DNA of 64,000 nt from NCBI RefSeq assembly GCF_027497215.1, contig NZ_CP114904.1, forward strand, positions 3,680,001-3,744,000. Reading direction: 5' to 3'. This DNA comes from Micromonospora sp. WMMD812 (GTDB lineage: Bacteria > Actinomycetota > Actinomycetes > Mycobacteriales > Micromonosporaceae). Shown piece after piece: positions 7,776-16,546 of the stretch. Every line of letters begins with the position of its first letter. Positions within the stretch are counted from its first letter, which is position 1. A program made the translations under genes and the position numbers. The notes beneath the pieces are model-generated. The model was not told where the DNA came from. It saw only the letters and a program-made list of their open reading frames with translations, and searched no databases.

Positions 7776-10289
7776 TCAGTGGTGGACGGGGCCGTACGCG
7801 GTGGTCCGCCGGCGGGCCGGCCGCCCGGCCGCCGCCGCGATCGCCCGCAACTGCTCCTCGGTACGCGCCGACCCGTTGGCCGAGCCGGCCATCCGGGAGA
7901 TGGTCTCCTCCATCAGCGTGCCGCCCAGGTCGTTGCAGCCGCCCTGGAGCATCGCCACCGTTCCGGCGTCGCCGAGCTTCACCCAGGAACACTGAATGTT
8001 GTCGATCCGGCCGTGCAGCAGCAACCGGGCCATGGCGTGCACCACCCGGTTCTCCCGCCAGGTCGGCCCGGGCCGGGCAAGGCCGGCCAGGTAGATCGGC
8101 GCGTTGGTGTGCACGAACGGCAGGGCCACGAACTCGGTGAAGCCGCCGGTGCGGTCCTGCACGCCGGCCAGCACCCGGAGATGGGCCAGCCACTGCCCCG
8201 GGTGGTCGACGTGGCCGTACATCATCGTGGAGCTGGACCGGATGCCCAACTCGTGGGCCGTGCTCACCACCTCGACCCAGGCGGCGGCCGGCAGCTTGCC
8301 CTTGGTCAGCACCCAGCGGACCTCGTCGTCGAGGATCTCGGCGGCGGTGCCCGGGATGGTGTCCAGCCCGGCCTCGCGCAGCTGGGTCAGCCACTCCCGG
8401 ACCGGGACCCCGGCCTTGGCGGCGGCGGTGACGATCTCCATGGGCGAGAACGCGTGCACGTGCATCCCCGGCACCCGCGCCTTGATCGCCCGGACGATCT
8501 CCGCGTACCCGGTCACCGGCATCTTCGGGTCGATGCCGCCCTGGAGGCACACCTCGGTCGCGCCGGCCGCCCACGCCTCCTCGGCCCGGTCGGCCACCTG
8601 GTCGACCGAGAGCCGGTACGCGTCCGCGTCCCGCTCCCGCTGCGCGAAGGCACAGAACCGGCAGCCGACGTAGCAGACGTTGCTGAAGTTGATGTTCCGG
8701 TTGACCACGTAGGTGACGTCGTCGCCGACGGCGGCGCGGCGGACGTCGTCGGCGAGCCGGCACAGTTCGTCCAGCGCCTTGCCGTCCGCGCCGAAGAGGG
8801 CCAGCGCGGCGTCGGTGTGCCGGGGCTCCAGCAGGGCCCCGGGGTCGTCGGCGGCCAGCCGCAGGCCGGCCCTCAGGTCCGCGTCGCCGGCGCCGGCGCC
8901 GGCCGGCGCGGCGGTCACCTTCGTGGCCACCTCGGCCCAGTCGCCGTAGACGCTGTCGAAGTCGCCCCGGCGGTCGGTGGCGCGCCCGGCGGAGTCGATG
9001 GTGACGTGCAGGTCGGTCCGCCCGCCGAACACCTCCTCCGGCTCCTGCCACGGACGGCCGACCGGGCGGGCGTCCTCGACGGCCAGCCCGGTCTCCGGGT
9101 CGGCCAGCGCGGTGACGTGCGCGAGCAGGCGCGGATCGAGCCACGGGTCGCCGGCGCGGACGTACTCCGGGTAGATCGTGAGCCGCTCCCGCAGCGTGAA
9201 CCCGGCCTCCGCGGTGCGCCGGGCCAGATCGTCCAGGTGCGGCCACGGACGCTCCGGGTTCACGTGGTCCGGGGTCAGCGGGGAGACCCCGCCCCAGTCG
9301 TCGATGCCGGCGCGCAGCAGCAGGTCGTACTCGCCCGCGATGAGGTTCGGTGGTGCCTGGATGCGTGCCCGCGGGCCGAGCAGCACCCGGGCGACCGCCA
9401 CCGTGGCGGCCAGGTCGTGCAGCTCCGCGTCCGGCATGCCGCGCATCGCGGTGTCGGGCTTGGCGCGGAAGTTCTGCACGATCACCTCCTGGAGGTGGCC
9501 GTACTCCCGGTGGGCGCGCCGCATCGCGAAGATCGCGTCGACGCGCTCGGCGTGGGTCTCTCCGATACCGATGAGGATGCCGGTGGTGAACGGCACGCCG
9601 ACCCGGCCGGCGTCGTCGAGCACCCGCAGCCGCACCGCCGGCTCTTTGTCCGGTGAGCCGAAGTGCGGGCCGCCCGGCTCCGACCACAGCCGGGTCGAGG
9701 TGGTCTCCAGCATCATCCCCATGCTCGGCGCGACCGGCTTGAGCCGTTGCAGCTCCGACCAGGACAGCACGCCCGGGTTCAGGTGCGGCAGCAGACCGGT
9801 CTCCTCCAGCACCGCCACCGCGCACGCCCGCAGATAGTCCAGTGTGGAGTCGTAGCCCCGCTCGTCCAGCCACTGCCGGGCCGCCGGCCAGCGCTCCTCC
9901 GGCCGGTCACCGAGGGTGAACAGCGCCTCCTTGCAGCCCTGCGCCGCGCCCGCCCGGGCGATCTCCAGCACCTCGTCCCGGTCGAGGAAGGCCGCCGGCA
10001 GCCGGTGCGGCACGGTGGCGAACGTGCAGTAGTGGCAACGGTCCCGGCACAGCCGGGTCAGCGGGATGAACACCTTCTTGGAGTACGTCACCACGCCCGG
10101 CCGGCCGGCCTCGCGCAGCCCGGCGTCGCGGATCCCGGCGGCGACGCCGAGCAGTTCGTCGAGGGCCTCGCCGTGGGCGCCGAGCAGCGCGGTCGCCTCG
10201 TCGACGTCCAGCGCCCGCCCGGTCGCGGCCCGGTGCAACGCCCGACGGACGCTCGCCTCGGTCGGGCCGGAGTCGATGCGATCAACCAT
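7776..10289 (-). CDS. fbiC: FO synthase, fused CofG-CofH (coenzyme F420 synthesis)
   Basis: 837-residue two-domain radical-SAM enzyme that makes the deazaflavin FO from tyrosine and a ribityl-aminouracil. The CofG half has its iron-sulfur cysteines in CRDRCHYC (C81, C85, C88). The CofH half has CYVGCRFC (about 537-544). The two halves join around residue 450, the standard actinobacterial fusion; length is normal. The ATG at 10289 follows TAGTCT by 6 nt and no ribosome site, so translation is probably leaderless. fbiA and fbiB lie 1.5 kb upstream but on the other strand. A 13-bp tandem repeat occupies its upstream region. Confidence 0.96.
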   Translation of the reverse strand: MVDRIDSGPTEASVRRALHRAATGRALDVDEATALLGAHGEALDELLGVAAGIRDAGLREAGRPGVVTYSKKVFIPLTRLCRDRCHYCTFATVPHRLPAAFLDRDEVLEIARAGAAQGCKEALFTLGDRPEERWPAARQWLDERGYDSTLDYLRACAVAVLEETGLLPHLNPGVLSWSELQRLKPVAPSMGMMLETTSTRLWSEPGGPHFGSPDKEPAVRLRVLDDAGRVGVPFTTGILIGIGETHAERVDAIFAMRRAHREYGHLQEVIVQNFRAKPDTAMRGMPDAELHDLAATVAVARVLLGPRARIQAPPNLIAGEYDLLLRAGIDDWGGVSPLTPDHVNPERPWPHLDDLARRTAEAGFTLRERLTIYPEYVRAGDPWLDPRLLAHVTALADPETGLAVEDARPVGRPWQEPEEVFGGRTDLHVTIDSAGRATDRRGDFDSVYGDWAEVATKVTAAPAGAGAGDADLRAGLRLAADDPGALLEPRHTDAALALFGADGKALDELCRLADDVRRAAVGDDVTYVVNRNINFSNVCYVGCRFCAFAQRERDADAYRLSVDQVADRAEEAWAAGATEVCLQGGIDPKMPVTGYAEIVRAIKARVPGMHVHAFSPMEIVTAAAKAGVPVREWLTQLREAGLDTIPGTAAEILDDEVRWVLTKGKLPAAAWVEVVSTAHELGIRSSSTMMYGHVDHPGQWLAHLRVLAGVQDRTGGFTEFVALPFVHTNAPIYLAGLARPGPTWRENRVVHAMARLLLHGRIDNIQCSWVKLGDAGTVAMLQGGCNDLGGTLMEETISRMAGSANGSARTEEQLRAIAAAAGRPARRRTTAYGPVHH

Positions 10290-10295
10290 CCGCCC

Positions 10296-10301
10296 AGACT
10301 A
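10296..10301 (-). promoter_or_regulatory. Leaderless -10 element of fbiC
   Basis: TAGTCT on the minus strand ends 6 nt before the fbiC ATG. The -35 region would fall just before the tandem repeat block that begins at 10408 in window coordinates. Confidence 0.5.
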
Positions 10302-10407
10302 AGCGGTGATCGGGACAGTGCCGCCACGTCCGCCCGCTCCGTGGGCAACCGCACCCCGTCGACGCCGCCCGGGGCGATCGCGCCACCCGTCCGACCGACG
10401 GGCGGGA

Positions 10408-10615
10408 CCAAGGCGCCAGACCGAGACGCCAGACCGAGACGCCAGACCGAGACGCCGGGCCAAGACGCCGGGCCAAGACGCCGGGCCAAGACGCCGGCCC
10501 AAGACGCCGGGCCAAGGCGCCGGGCCAAGGCGCCGGGCCAAGGCGCCGGGCCAAGGCGCCGGGCCAAGGCGCCGGGCCAAGGCGCCGGGCCAAGGCGCCG
10601 GGCCAAGGCGCCGGG
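10408..10615. repeat. Sixteen-copy 13-bp tandem repeat upstream of fbiC
   Basis: Sixteen head-to-tail units of 13 bp. The first four read CCRAGRCGCCRGR-like variants, the next four mostly CCAAGACGCCGGG, and the last eight (10512-10615) are identical CCAAGGCGCCGGG. A degenerate seventeenth unit follows. The gradient from variant to identical copies shows recent expansion at the hairpin-proximal end. Since 13 is not a multiple of three, it cannot encode a peptide repeat in one frame. It sits between the fbiC promoter and the terminator of the next gene. Confidence 0.9.
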
Positions 10616-10627
10616 CCGAGGCATCTC

Positions 10628-10679
10628 TTTCACGGAAAGAGTGGCCTCCCCGCGTCGGGAGGCCACTCTTTCCGTGAAA
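10628..10679 (-). terminator. Perfect 23-bp stem hairpin (probable terminator)
   Basis: Arms at 10628-10650 and 10657-10679 are perfectly complementary around a 6-nt loop. It lies about 74 bp beyond the stop of the minus-strand membrane protein gene that ends at 10753. Each arm carries CACGGAAAGAGTGG or its complement; the outer A and T runs give an intrinsic-terminator look in both directions. It directly abuts the 13-bp repeat block. Confidence 0.65.
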
Positions 10680-10752
10680 CTGCGCGGCCACCGCGCCCGC
10701 GCGCCCCGCCCAGGCGCCCGTGGCGCCGGATCTGGGTGGACGCGGCGGACGG

Positions 10753-11754
10753 TCAGCGGGTTGCGCTCGGGTCGTCGCCCGGGTTGATCCGCTGGGTGCG
10801 GTCACTCTCGCCGTCCGCGGGGCGCGGGATGGCCTGGGTCGGCTCGGCGGGCTGACGCGGAATGGCCTGGGTGGGATCGGCCGACGGCGGCTGTCCGAAC
10901 GGCGGCGCGGAGTGCGGGGCCGGGCCGGCCGGCGGGGCGGACTGCGGCACCGGGTTGACCGGCGGGGCCGACTGCGGCGCCGGGCTGAACGGCGGAGCGG
11001 ACTGCGGCGTCGGGGCGAACGGCGGGGTCGGCTGGCCGTACTGACCGTACTGGCCGTACTGGCCGGGCTGACCGGGCTGGCCGGCGTGCGGGACCGGGGC
11101 CGGGTAGCCGCCGGGCTGGCCGGGGGCCGGGTAGCCCGGCTGGCCGGGGGCCGGGTAGCCGCCGGGCTGCCCGGGGTAGCCGCCGGCCTGGCCAGCGCCG
11201 GGCCAGCCACCGGGCTGCTGCGGCCAGCCGGGCTGCGGCGAGCCGTAGACGCCGGGCTGGGGCTTGGGCTTCGGCACGTAGTACCACGCGCGCCAGATCG
11301 TGAAGACCACGTACGCGGCGACCGCGAAGACGGCCAGCCAGGCCAGTCGGGCCAGCAGGCCGAGCAGGGCGTCGAGCACCTCGGCCTCGGCCAGCCGGCC
11401 GACCAGCCAGATCATCAGGGTCAGCGCGCCGAACAGCGCGCTGACGGCGTACTCCCCGAGGGCCACCTGGGTGATCAGTTTCGCTTTCGGCAGCACCGGC
11501 TGCACGTGGGTGGCAAGCAGCACGGCCAGCACCGGCATCACCACCGCCTCGACGCCGACGAACGCGCCGTACGCGGCACCGGCCCGGTCGGTGAACGAAC
11601 CGAAGTCGGCCGGCGTCAGCAGCCGGATCAGGCCGACGAACAGCAGCACGGCGTTCGCGCCGAGCAGTACGAGCGCGGCGAGTTCGCGTAGCGGCTTGGT
11701 CAGCTGGCGGGCCTGGTTCGCGTCGGCGGACGCAGGCTCGGCGGGGCTGGTCAC
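10753..11754 (-). CDS. Membrane protein with Pro/Gly/Gln-rich cytoplasmic-type tail
   Basis: 333 residues. The first half has about four hydrophobic membrane segments (around residues 27-47, 62-83, 98-120 and 128-152). The second half is a low-complexity tail of GYPAPGQPG and QYGQYG-type repeats followed by [12 protein letters not shown] units, ending in a Thr-rich segment with two TQAIPR motifs that could be kinase targets. The GTG start has GGGGGAG just upstream. Such proteins are common in actinomycetes and unassigned. The repetitive coding DNA here is in frame, unlike the 13-bp repeat downstream. Function unknown. Confidence 0.8.
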   Translation of the reverse strand: MTSPAEPASADANQARQLTKPLRELAALVLLGANAVLLFVGLIRLLTPADFGSFTDRAGAAYGAFVGVEAVVMPVLAVLLATHVQPVLPKAKLITQVALGEYAVSALFGALTLMIWLVGRLAEAEVLDALLGLLARLAWLAVFAVAAYVVFTIWRAWYYVPKPKPQPGVYGSPQPGWPQQPGGWPGAGQAGGYPGQPGGYPAPGQPGYPAPGQPGGYPAPVPHAGQPGQPGQYGQYGQYGQPTPPFAPTPQSAPPFSPAPQSAPPVNPVPQSAPPAGPAPHSAPPFGQPPSADPTQAIPRQPAEPTQAIPRPADGESDRTQRINPGDDPSATR

Positions 11755-11853
11755 GAGCTCCCCCTAGGGGCGAATGCGGACAGTTGCCGACGTGAGCCTA
11801 GTCTCCCCGGTCAGCGGCGGACCGCAGGCGTCGCGTGCGCGAGGATGGTCGGT

Positions 11854-12801
11854 ATGCGCATCGTGGTTCTCGCGGGCGGCATCGGAGGCGCCCGGTTCCT
11901 GGTCGGCGTGCGGGCGTACGCCCGACAGGTGGGCGCCGAGGTGACCGCCGTGGTCAACGTCGGCGACGACCTGTGGCTGCACGGCCTGAAGATCTGCCCC
12001 GACCTGGACAGCGTGATGTACACCCTGGGCGGCGGCGCCGACCCGGACCGGGGCTGGGGACGCGTCGGGGAGAGCTGGACGGTCAAGTCCGAGCTGGCCG
12101 CGTACGCGGCGGAGCCGTCCTGGTTCGGGCTGGGCGACAAGGACATCGCCACCCACCTGGTGCGCACCACCATGCTCAACGGCGGCTACCCGCTCTCCGC
12201 GGTGACCGAGGCGCTGGCCACCCGCTGGCAGCCCGGCGTACGACTGCTCCCGGCGACCGACGACCGGCTGGAGACGCACGCGGTGGTCGACCGGGACGGT
12301 GGCCAGCGGGCGATCCACTTCCAGGAGTGGTGGGTGCGGTACCGGGCGGACATCCCGACCCACCGGTTCGTGTTCGTCGGCGCGGAGACCGCCAAGCCGG
12401 CGCCCGGCGTGCTGGACGCCCTCGCCTCGGCCGACGTCGTGCTGGTCGCGCCGAGCAACCCGGTGGTGAGCATCGCGCCGATCCTGGCCGTGCCGGGCCT
12501 GCGCGAGGCGGTGGCTGACGGTCCGGCGCCGGTGGTGGGCGTGTCGCCGATCATCGGCGGCGCCCCGGTGCGGGGGATGGCCGACCGCTGCCTGGCCGTG
12601 CTCGGCGTCGACTGCAGCGCGGCCGGGGTGGGCGGTCTCTACGGCGCCCGGTCGGCGGGCGGCCTGCTGGACGGCTGGCTGGTCGCCGAGGAGGACGAGG
12701 GCACGCTGGTGCCGGAGGTGACCGTCCGCGCGGTACCGCTGCGGATGACCGACGAGGCGGCGACGGCGGCCATGGTCCGTGCCGCGGTGGAGTTCCGGTG
12801 A
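11854..12801 (+). CDS. fbiA: 2-phospho-L-lactate / phosphoenolpyruvyl transferase (F420 synthesis)
   Basis: 315-residue CofD-family enzyme that joins the lactyl- or enolpyruvyl-diphosphoguanosine donor to FO, giving F420-0 or dehydro-F420-0. It begins MRIVVLAGGIGGARF, the glycine-rich nucleotide site. VNVGDDLWLHGLKICPDLD (about 38-56) and APSNPVVSIAPIL (about 206-218) are further CofD signatures. I prefer ATG 11854, with GAGG 9 nt upstream, to an ATG at 11845 that abuts this ribosome site; the family also begins here. It overlaps fbiB by four bases (GTGA), so the two are translationally coupled. Confidence 0.95.
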   Translation: MRIVVLAGGIGGARFLVGVRAYARQVGAEVTAVVNVGDDLWLHGLKICPDLDSVMYTLGGGADPDRGWGRVGESWTVKSELAAYAAEPSWFGLGDKDIATHLVRTTMLNGGYPLSAVTEALATRWQPGVRLLPATDDRLETHAVVDRDGGQRAIHFQEWWVRYRADIPTHRFVFVGAETAKPAPGVLDALASADVVLVAPSNPVVSIAPILAVPGLREAVADGPAPVVGVSPIIGGAPVRGMADRCLAVLGVDCSAAGVGGLYGARSAGGLLDGWLVAEEDEGTLVPEVTVRAVPLRMTDEAATAAMVRAAVEFR

Positions 12802-13886
12802 GGTTGGAGATCCTGCCGGTGCTGGGCATCGGCCACGTGTCCGAGGGCGACGACCTTGCGGCGATGATCGCCACCGCGGCCCCCTGGCTGCGCGACGGTG
12901 ACGTGCTGGTGGTGACCAGCAAGATCGTCTCCAAGGCGGAGGGCCGCCTCGTGGACGTCCCTGCGGACGGGCCGGAGCGGGACACCGCCCGGAACGAGGT
13001 GCTGGCCGCGGAGACCGCCCGGGTGGTCGCCACCCGGGGCGCGACGCGGATCGTGCAGACCCACCACGGCTTCGTGATGGCCTCGGCCGGGATCGACGCG
13101 TCGAATGTCGACAAGACCCAGCTGGTGCTGTTGCCGAAGGACCCGGACGCCTCGGCCCGGGCGCTGCGCGCCGCGCTACGCGAGCGCCACGACCGGGACG
13201 TGGCGGTGATCATCAGCGACACGATGGGGCGGCCGTGGCGCAACGGCCTCACCGACGTGGCGCTCGGCGTGGCCGGGATGGAGGCGATCCGCGACCATCG
13301 GGGCGAGGTCGACCCGTACGGCAACGAGCTCCAGCTGACCCAGATGGCCGTGGTGGACGAGCTGGCCGCCGCCGGCGAGCTGATCAAGGGCAAGATCGAC
13401 CAGGTGCCGGTCGCGGTGGTGCGCGGCTACCTGACCGCCACCCGCGAGGACGAGACCGGCGCGTCGGCGCTGGTCCGCGACGCCGCACAGGACCTCTTCT
13501 CGCTGGGCACCGCCGAGGCGCGGGCCGCCGGCCTGGCCGCCGGCGTCACCCTGCCGGACGCCCCGGGCCCGACGCCCGCCGACCCGCTCGCGGTGCGCCG
13601 GGTGATCGACGCGGTGGCCGGCGTGGTCGCACCCGGCACCGTCTTCACCCTGGTCGGCGGAGACGACGAGGTACGCGCCGGACTCGTCGCCGCGGTGCCC
13701 GGCTGGCCGCCGCAGGCCACCACCCTGGTCCTCGGCTCGCCGCCGACGCCGGTGGATCCGAGCGACCTGGTCCGGTTCGGGGCGGACCTGCACCGGCTGC
13801 GCATCGCCCTCGCCGTCGAGGGGATCCCGTCGCTGCTCCTGCCACCCCCCGCCGGCAGCACCGCCAGCGCCGCCCTGGCCCTGTAA
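12798..13886 (+). CDS. fbiB: F420-0:gamma-glutamyl ligase with shortened C-terminal domain
   Basis: 362-residue protein. Residues 1-245 are a complete CofE ligase (SKIVSKAEGR at 41-50, SDTMGRPWRNG at 140-150, DQVPVAVVRG at 201-210), which adds glutamates to F420-0. Mycobacterial FbiB is about 448 residues because a 200-residue FMN nitroreductase domain follows. Here only about 117 residues follow. Fragments such as ADPLAVRRVI and LRIALAVEGIPSLLLPP look like remnants of that domain, while the central FMN-binding part appears to be missing. The ligase is therefore secure but the dehydro-F420-0 reductase step is questionable. The GTG start overlaps the fbiA stop. Confidence 0.93.
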   Translation: MRLEILPVLGIGHVSEGDDLAAMIATAAPWLRDGDVLVVTSKIVSKAEGRLVDVPADGPERDTARNEVLAAETARVVATRGATRIVQTHHGFVMASAGIDASNVDKTQLVLLPKDPDASARALRAALRERHDRDVAVIISDTMGRPWRNGLTDVALGVAGMEAIRDHRGEVDPYGNELQLTQMAVVDELAAAGELIKGKIDQVPVAVVRGYLTATREDETGASALVRDAAQDLFSLGTAEARAAGLAAGVTLPDAPGPTPADPLAVRRVIDAVAGVVAPGTVFTLVGGDDEVRAGLVAAVPGWPPQATTLVLGSPPTPVDPSDLVRFGADLHRLRIALAVEGIPSLLLPPPAGSTASAALAL

Positions 13887-13929
13887 CTCCCGCGCCCCCG
13901 CGCCCGCCCGCCGCCCGCCGCCCGACAGG

Positions 13930-13988
13930 TTGATCATGAAGTTGTTGCCGCGACACGCCGCGCCGACGGGCAACAACTTCATGATCAA
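13930..13988. repeat. Dispersed inverted-repeat element, copy 1 (terminator position)
   Basis: Arms 13930-13949 and 13969-13988 (20 bp each, TTGATCATGAAGTT core) are perfect inverted repeats around a 19-nt loop. It lies between convergent genes ending at 13886 and 14015. A second copy with the same core occurs at 36224-36284. Confidence 0.8.
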
Positions 13989-14014
13989 TGGGGCGAGGCG
14001 CCCGCCGGGGTGGG

Positions 14015-15010
14015 TCAGGCGTCGAGCATGGCGCGGCCGAGCGGGGTCAGGGTGTGCAGCACGGTGTTGCGGTCCCGCTGACTGACCAGCAGCCCGGCGT
14101 TACGCAGCACGGTGGCGTGCTGGCTGGCCGCCGCCGGGGAGATGTTCAGCCGCCGGGCCATCTCGCCGGTGGTGCAGCCGTCGTCGCTGACCTGGAGCAC
14201 GGCCGCCCGGGTACGCCCCAGCAGCGCGGCGAGCGCCTCCCGCCCCTGGTTCGGCCCGCCGCCGTCGCCCGCCGTCGGGGCCAGCCCGCCGAGCCGGTCC
14301 ACCGGATAGACCAGGACCGGCGGAAGCGCCGGGTCGAGCAGCGCCACCGGGGTACGCGCGCAGAAGAACGACGGCACCAGCAGCAGCCCTCGACCGTCCA
14401 GGTGCAACTCGCGGCTGTCCGGGTAGTCGCGGACCTCCAGCAGCCCGGCGTCCCAGCGCATCGCCGGGCGCATGCTGTTCAGCAGGCCCTCCACACCGCC
14501 GTCGAGCAGGGCCCGGGCCCGGCGGCTCCGGTCCGCCTCCACCGCGGCCTGAATCCGCGTCCAGTACGGGCTGATCGCCAGCGACCGGTACTGCTCCATC
14601 GAGTCGGTCAGGTGCCGCAGCGCCGCCGGCTCGCCCCGGGCCAGCGACGAGGCCGACGAGGGCAGCGCGTTCTCGGTGGCGAGCAGGGTCAGGTCGCGGT
14701 GCAGCAGCGACGCGGGGGTGCTGCGGACCGCTTCCAGGCCCGCCTCGAAGCCACCCACGCTGGCGTACGGGGTGAGGAAGTCCGGGAAGTAGCCGCGCGG
14801 CGGGTTCAGCGCGAAGAGGAGGCGGAGGTGGTCGGAGGCGATGTCCTGGCGCAACGTACGCGCGACAGTGCGGCGCCAGGTCGACATGAGCGGATCCCGA
14901 CTCCGGCCCTGCAACAGGTGCAGGCTCAGGATCAGCTCCCAGACCGGGTCGGCCGTCGGCGCCACCCGGGTCCGGAGGATGTCCTCGCCAGAAAAGTAGA
15001 TCTTCAGCAT
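14015..15010 (-). CDS. ArsR-type winged-helix regulator with long N-terminal domain
   Basis: 331 residues. The last roughly 70 residues form a winged helix-turn-helix (TTGEMARRLNISPAAASQHA for the helix-turn-helix, then an RNAGLLVSQRDRNTVLHTLT wing), typical of ArsR/SmtB regulators. The first 250 residues match the DUF5937-type domain frequently fused to such regulators in actinomycetes; no cysteine metal site is evident. ATG 15010 has GGGAG about 7 nt upstream. Its neighbours are a dispersed repeat downstream and a long gap upstream, so its target is not obvious; autoregulation is likely for the family. Confidence 0.85.
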   Translation of the reverse strand: MLKIYFSGEDILRTRVAPTADPVWELILSLHLLQGRSRDPLMSTWRRTVARTLRQDIASDHLRLLFALNPPRGYFPDFLTPYASVGGFEAGLEAVRSTPASLLHRDLTLLATENALPSSASSLARGEPAALRHLTDSMEQYRSLAISPYWTRIQAAVEADRSRRARALLDGGVEGLLNSMRPAMRWDAGLLEVRDYPDSRELHLDGRGLLLVPSFFCARTPVALLDPALPPVLVYPVDRLGGLAPTAGDGGGPNQGREALAALLGRTRAAVLQVSDDGCTTGEMARRLNISPAAASQHATVLRNAGLLVSQRDRNTVLHTLTPLGRAMLDA

Positions 15011-15403
15011 GGTGCGCTCCCGCTCGCCCGACGGGGGTTACCGGGCGACCGTTCGAACTCTACCGGCCGGCACTTATCTCCATCTTTAAGCGTGGGCTGA
15101 AAAACCTCGACGCCCCTGGGGCCCGTTGGGCATGCTTCCACTGCCCGATGGTGTCGGCGCGTCGACCGCGCACGGCACTTGGGCACCGGGACCGGGGAGG
15201 ACCGACGCCCGGGCGGCACCACGAGGGTCTGCGGCCCTTGCACCGCAGGGGTGCCGCCCGGCCGTCCCGCCCGGCACACTCGAGGCCGGCCGCCGCACCC
15301 GCTCTGTCGGCGGTGCGCACACACGTGCGACCCGACGATGCCCGCAAGTTCCTCTCGGGGAGGCCCGCTCCGCGATGCGGCGCGCCGTGGGCCCGCGGCC
15401 CGC
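15011..15403. other. Intergenic region, 393 bp, no gene supported
   Basis: It lies between the start of the ArsR-type regulator and the stop of the next minus-strand gene. The part near 15060-15105 is less GC-rich (CTTATCTCCATCTTTAAG) and should hold the regulator promoter. The rest is GC-rich. Open frames in it have no ribosome site, arginine-rich shadow composition and overlap in several frames, so I annotate none. Confidence 0.5.
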
Positions 15404-16507
15404 TCAACTCACCCAGAGCGCCACCCGGTGGTCCTCGTCGGTGACGTAGAAGCACCGGCCGTCCAGCTCCGCCAACCCCTCGACGTGGTGGAACGGCGAC
15501 AGCTCGGCGACCAACTCCCCGGCGAGCAGGTGGCCCTCCGCCGCCGGTGCGCCGGTCGCGGCTCCGTCCGATCCGAGGGGCCCGTCGGTGACGGCCCGGT
15601 CCGACCCGGCCGGAAGGCGGAAGCGGATGTGCCGGGACGTGACGTCGCCGCCCTTCGGATGGTCGTCCAGCAGCACCGACCCCTTGCCCAGCGCGTCGAT
15701 CGACCCGATCACGGCCGCGTACGCGCCGTCGGGCGTGGGGGCGATCGCCCGGAAGCCGGTGAGCGCCCCCGGCGGCGTCACCCCGGTGACCGCGTACGCC
15801 CGCAGCGCCCGCGGCCAGGCCGGCTCGGCGTCGAACATGGCCGGCACGCCGGCCAGCTCGACCAGGATCGGCTCACCGTCCGTGGTGACCGGGAAACGAA
15901 GCCCCAGCAGGACCGTCCCGGTCGGCGTGAAGACGGCCGCCTCCACGTTCAGCGGCAGGTCGTCCGGAGTCAGGCGGCTGACCCAGCTCTTCGCCCGGGC
16001 GGTGCCCCGGGCCAGCGTCTCCACGATGAAGCGGGCCCGGACCCGCTCGCCCGGCGGTAGCGCGGTCAGCGCCGCCCCGGCGAGCGCGTCGTTGACCGCC
16101 CGGTGCAGCCGGAACCGGTTGCGCACCACCCGCACCGGCACCGGGCCGGCCGCCGCGTCGTCCTCCCGAAACCGGGCGACGAAGGCTCGCCGGGGCCGCA
16201 GCGGGCCCGACTTCGAGCCGAAGTGCGAGCCGAAGACGTACACCCAGCCGTCGTGGTGGGCGAGCGCCTCGCCGTCCTCGGTCCGGCCGTTCTCGGCCCC
16301 GGCGTCGGCCGCCACGTGGTGGGACACCCACACACCGTCGTCGCGCTCCAGCAGCAGCGCCAGGCAGCGCTCCACCGGCCCCTCGTCCAGCACCGTCCAG
16401 AAGCCACGCCGGGCGCCGTGGGCACGCAGCAGCGCCGCGGACCGGACCGGCAGCAGGTCGCTGGCCTCGTTCCCGCCGACGACGAACTCCACGAGTCGCA
16501 AGGTCAC
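15404..16507 (-). CDS. Conserved hypothetical protein, possibly beta-propeller-like
   Basis: 367-residue soluble protein with no signal peptide or membrane segment. Repeated short beta-strand patterns (GFWTVLDEGPVERCLALLLE, HDGWVYVFGSHFG, SPFHHVEGLAELDGRCFYVT) suggest a beta-propeller of the kind seen in esterase- or phytase-like proteins. No catalytic motif is clear. Start GTG 16507 follows TACGCT by 6 nt without ribosome site, hence probably leaderless. It is divergent from the Nudix gene with only 39 bp between the start codons. I do not recognise its function. Confidence 0.75.
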   Translation of the reverse strand: MTLRLVEFVVGGNEASDLLPVRSAALLRAHGARRGFWTVLDEGPVERCLALLLERDDGVWVSHHVAADAGAENGRTEDGEALAHHDGWVYVFGSHFGSKSGPLRPRRAFVARFREDDAAAGPVPVRVVRNRFRLHRAVNDALAGAALTALPPGERVRARFIVETLARGTARAKSWVSRLTPDDLPLNVEAAVFTPTGTVLLGLRFPVTTDGEPILVELAGVPAMFDAEPAWPRALRAYAVTGVTPPGALTGFRAIAPTPDGAYAAVIGSIDALGKGSVLLDDHPKGGDVTSRHIRFRLPAGSDRAVTDGPLGSDGAATGAPAAEGHLLAGELVAELSPFHHVEGLAELDGRCFYVTDEDHRVALWVS

Positions 16508-16513
16508 CCGGCC

Positions 16514-16540
16514 AGCGTAGGCGGCGCCCGCTCGTAGAGT
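16514..16540. promoter_or_regulatory. Compact divergent leaderless promoter pair
   Basis: Plus strand: TAGAGT at 16535-16540, 6 nt before ATG 16547. Minus strand: TACGCT at 16519-16514, 6 nt before GTG 16507. Both genes appear leaderless, and their control regions must overlap within 39 bp or extend into each other's coding sequence. Confidence 0.5.
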
Positions 16541-16546
16541 GTCGGC

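Noticed and set aside
10408..10615. Tandem repeat as a CRISPR array or as a repetitive protein gene
   Set aside because: Units are 13 bp with no unique spacers, and 13 bp shifts the frame in every unit, so neither array nor coding repeat fits.
15126..15449. Plus-strand frame of 107 codons in the gap after the ArsR-type regulator
   Set aside because: It overlaps the end of the opposite gene, has no ribosome site and has shadow composition; several frames are open at once.
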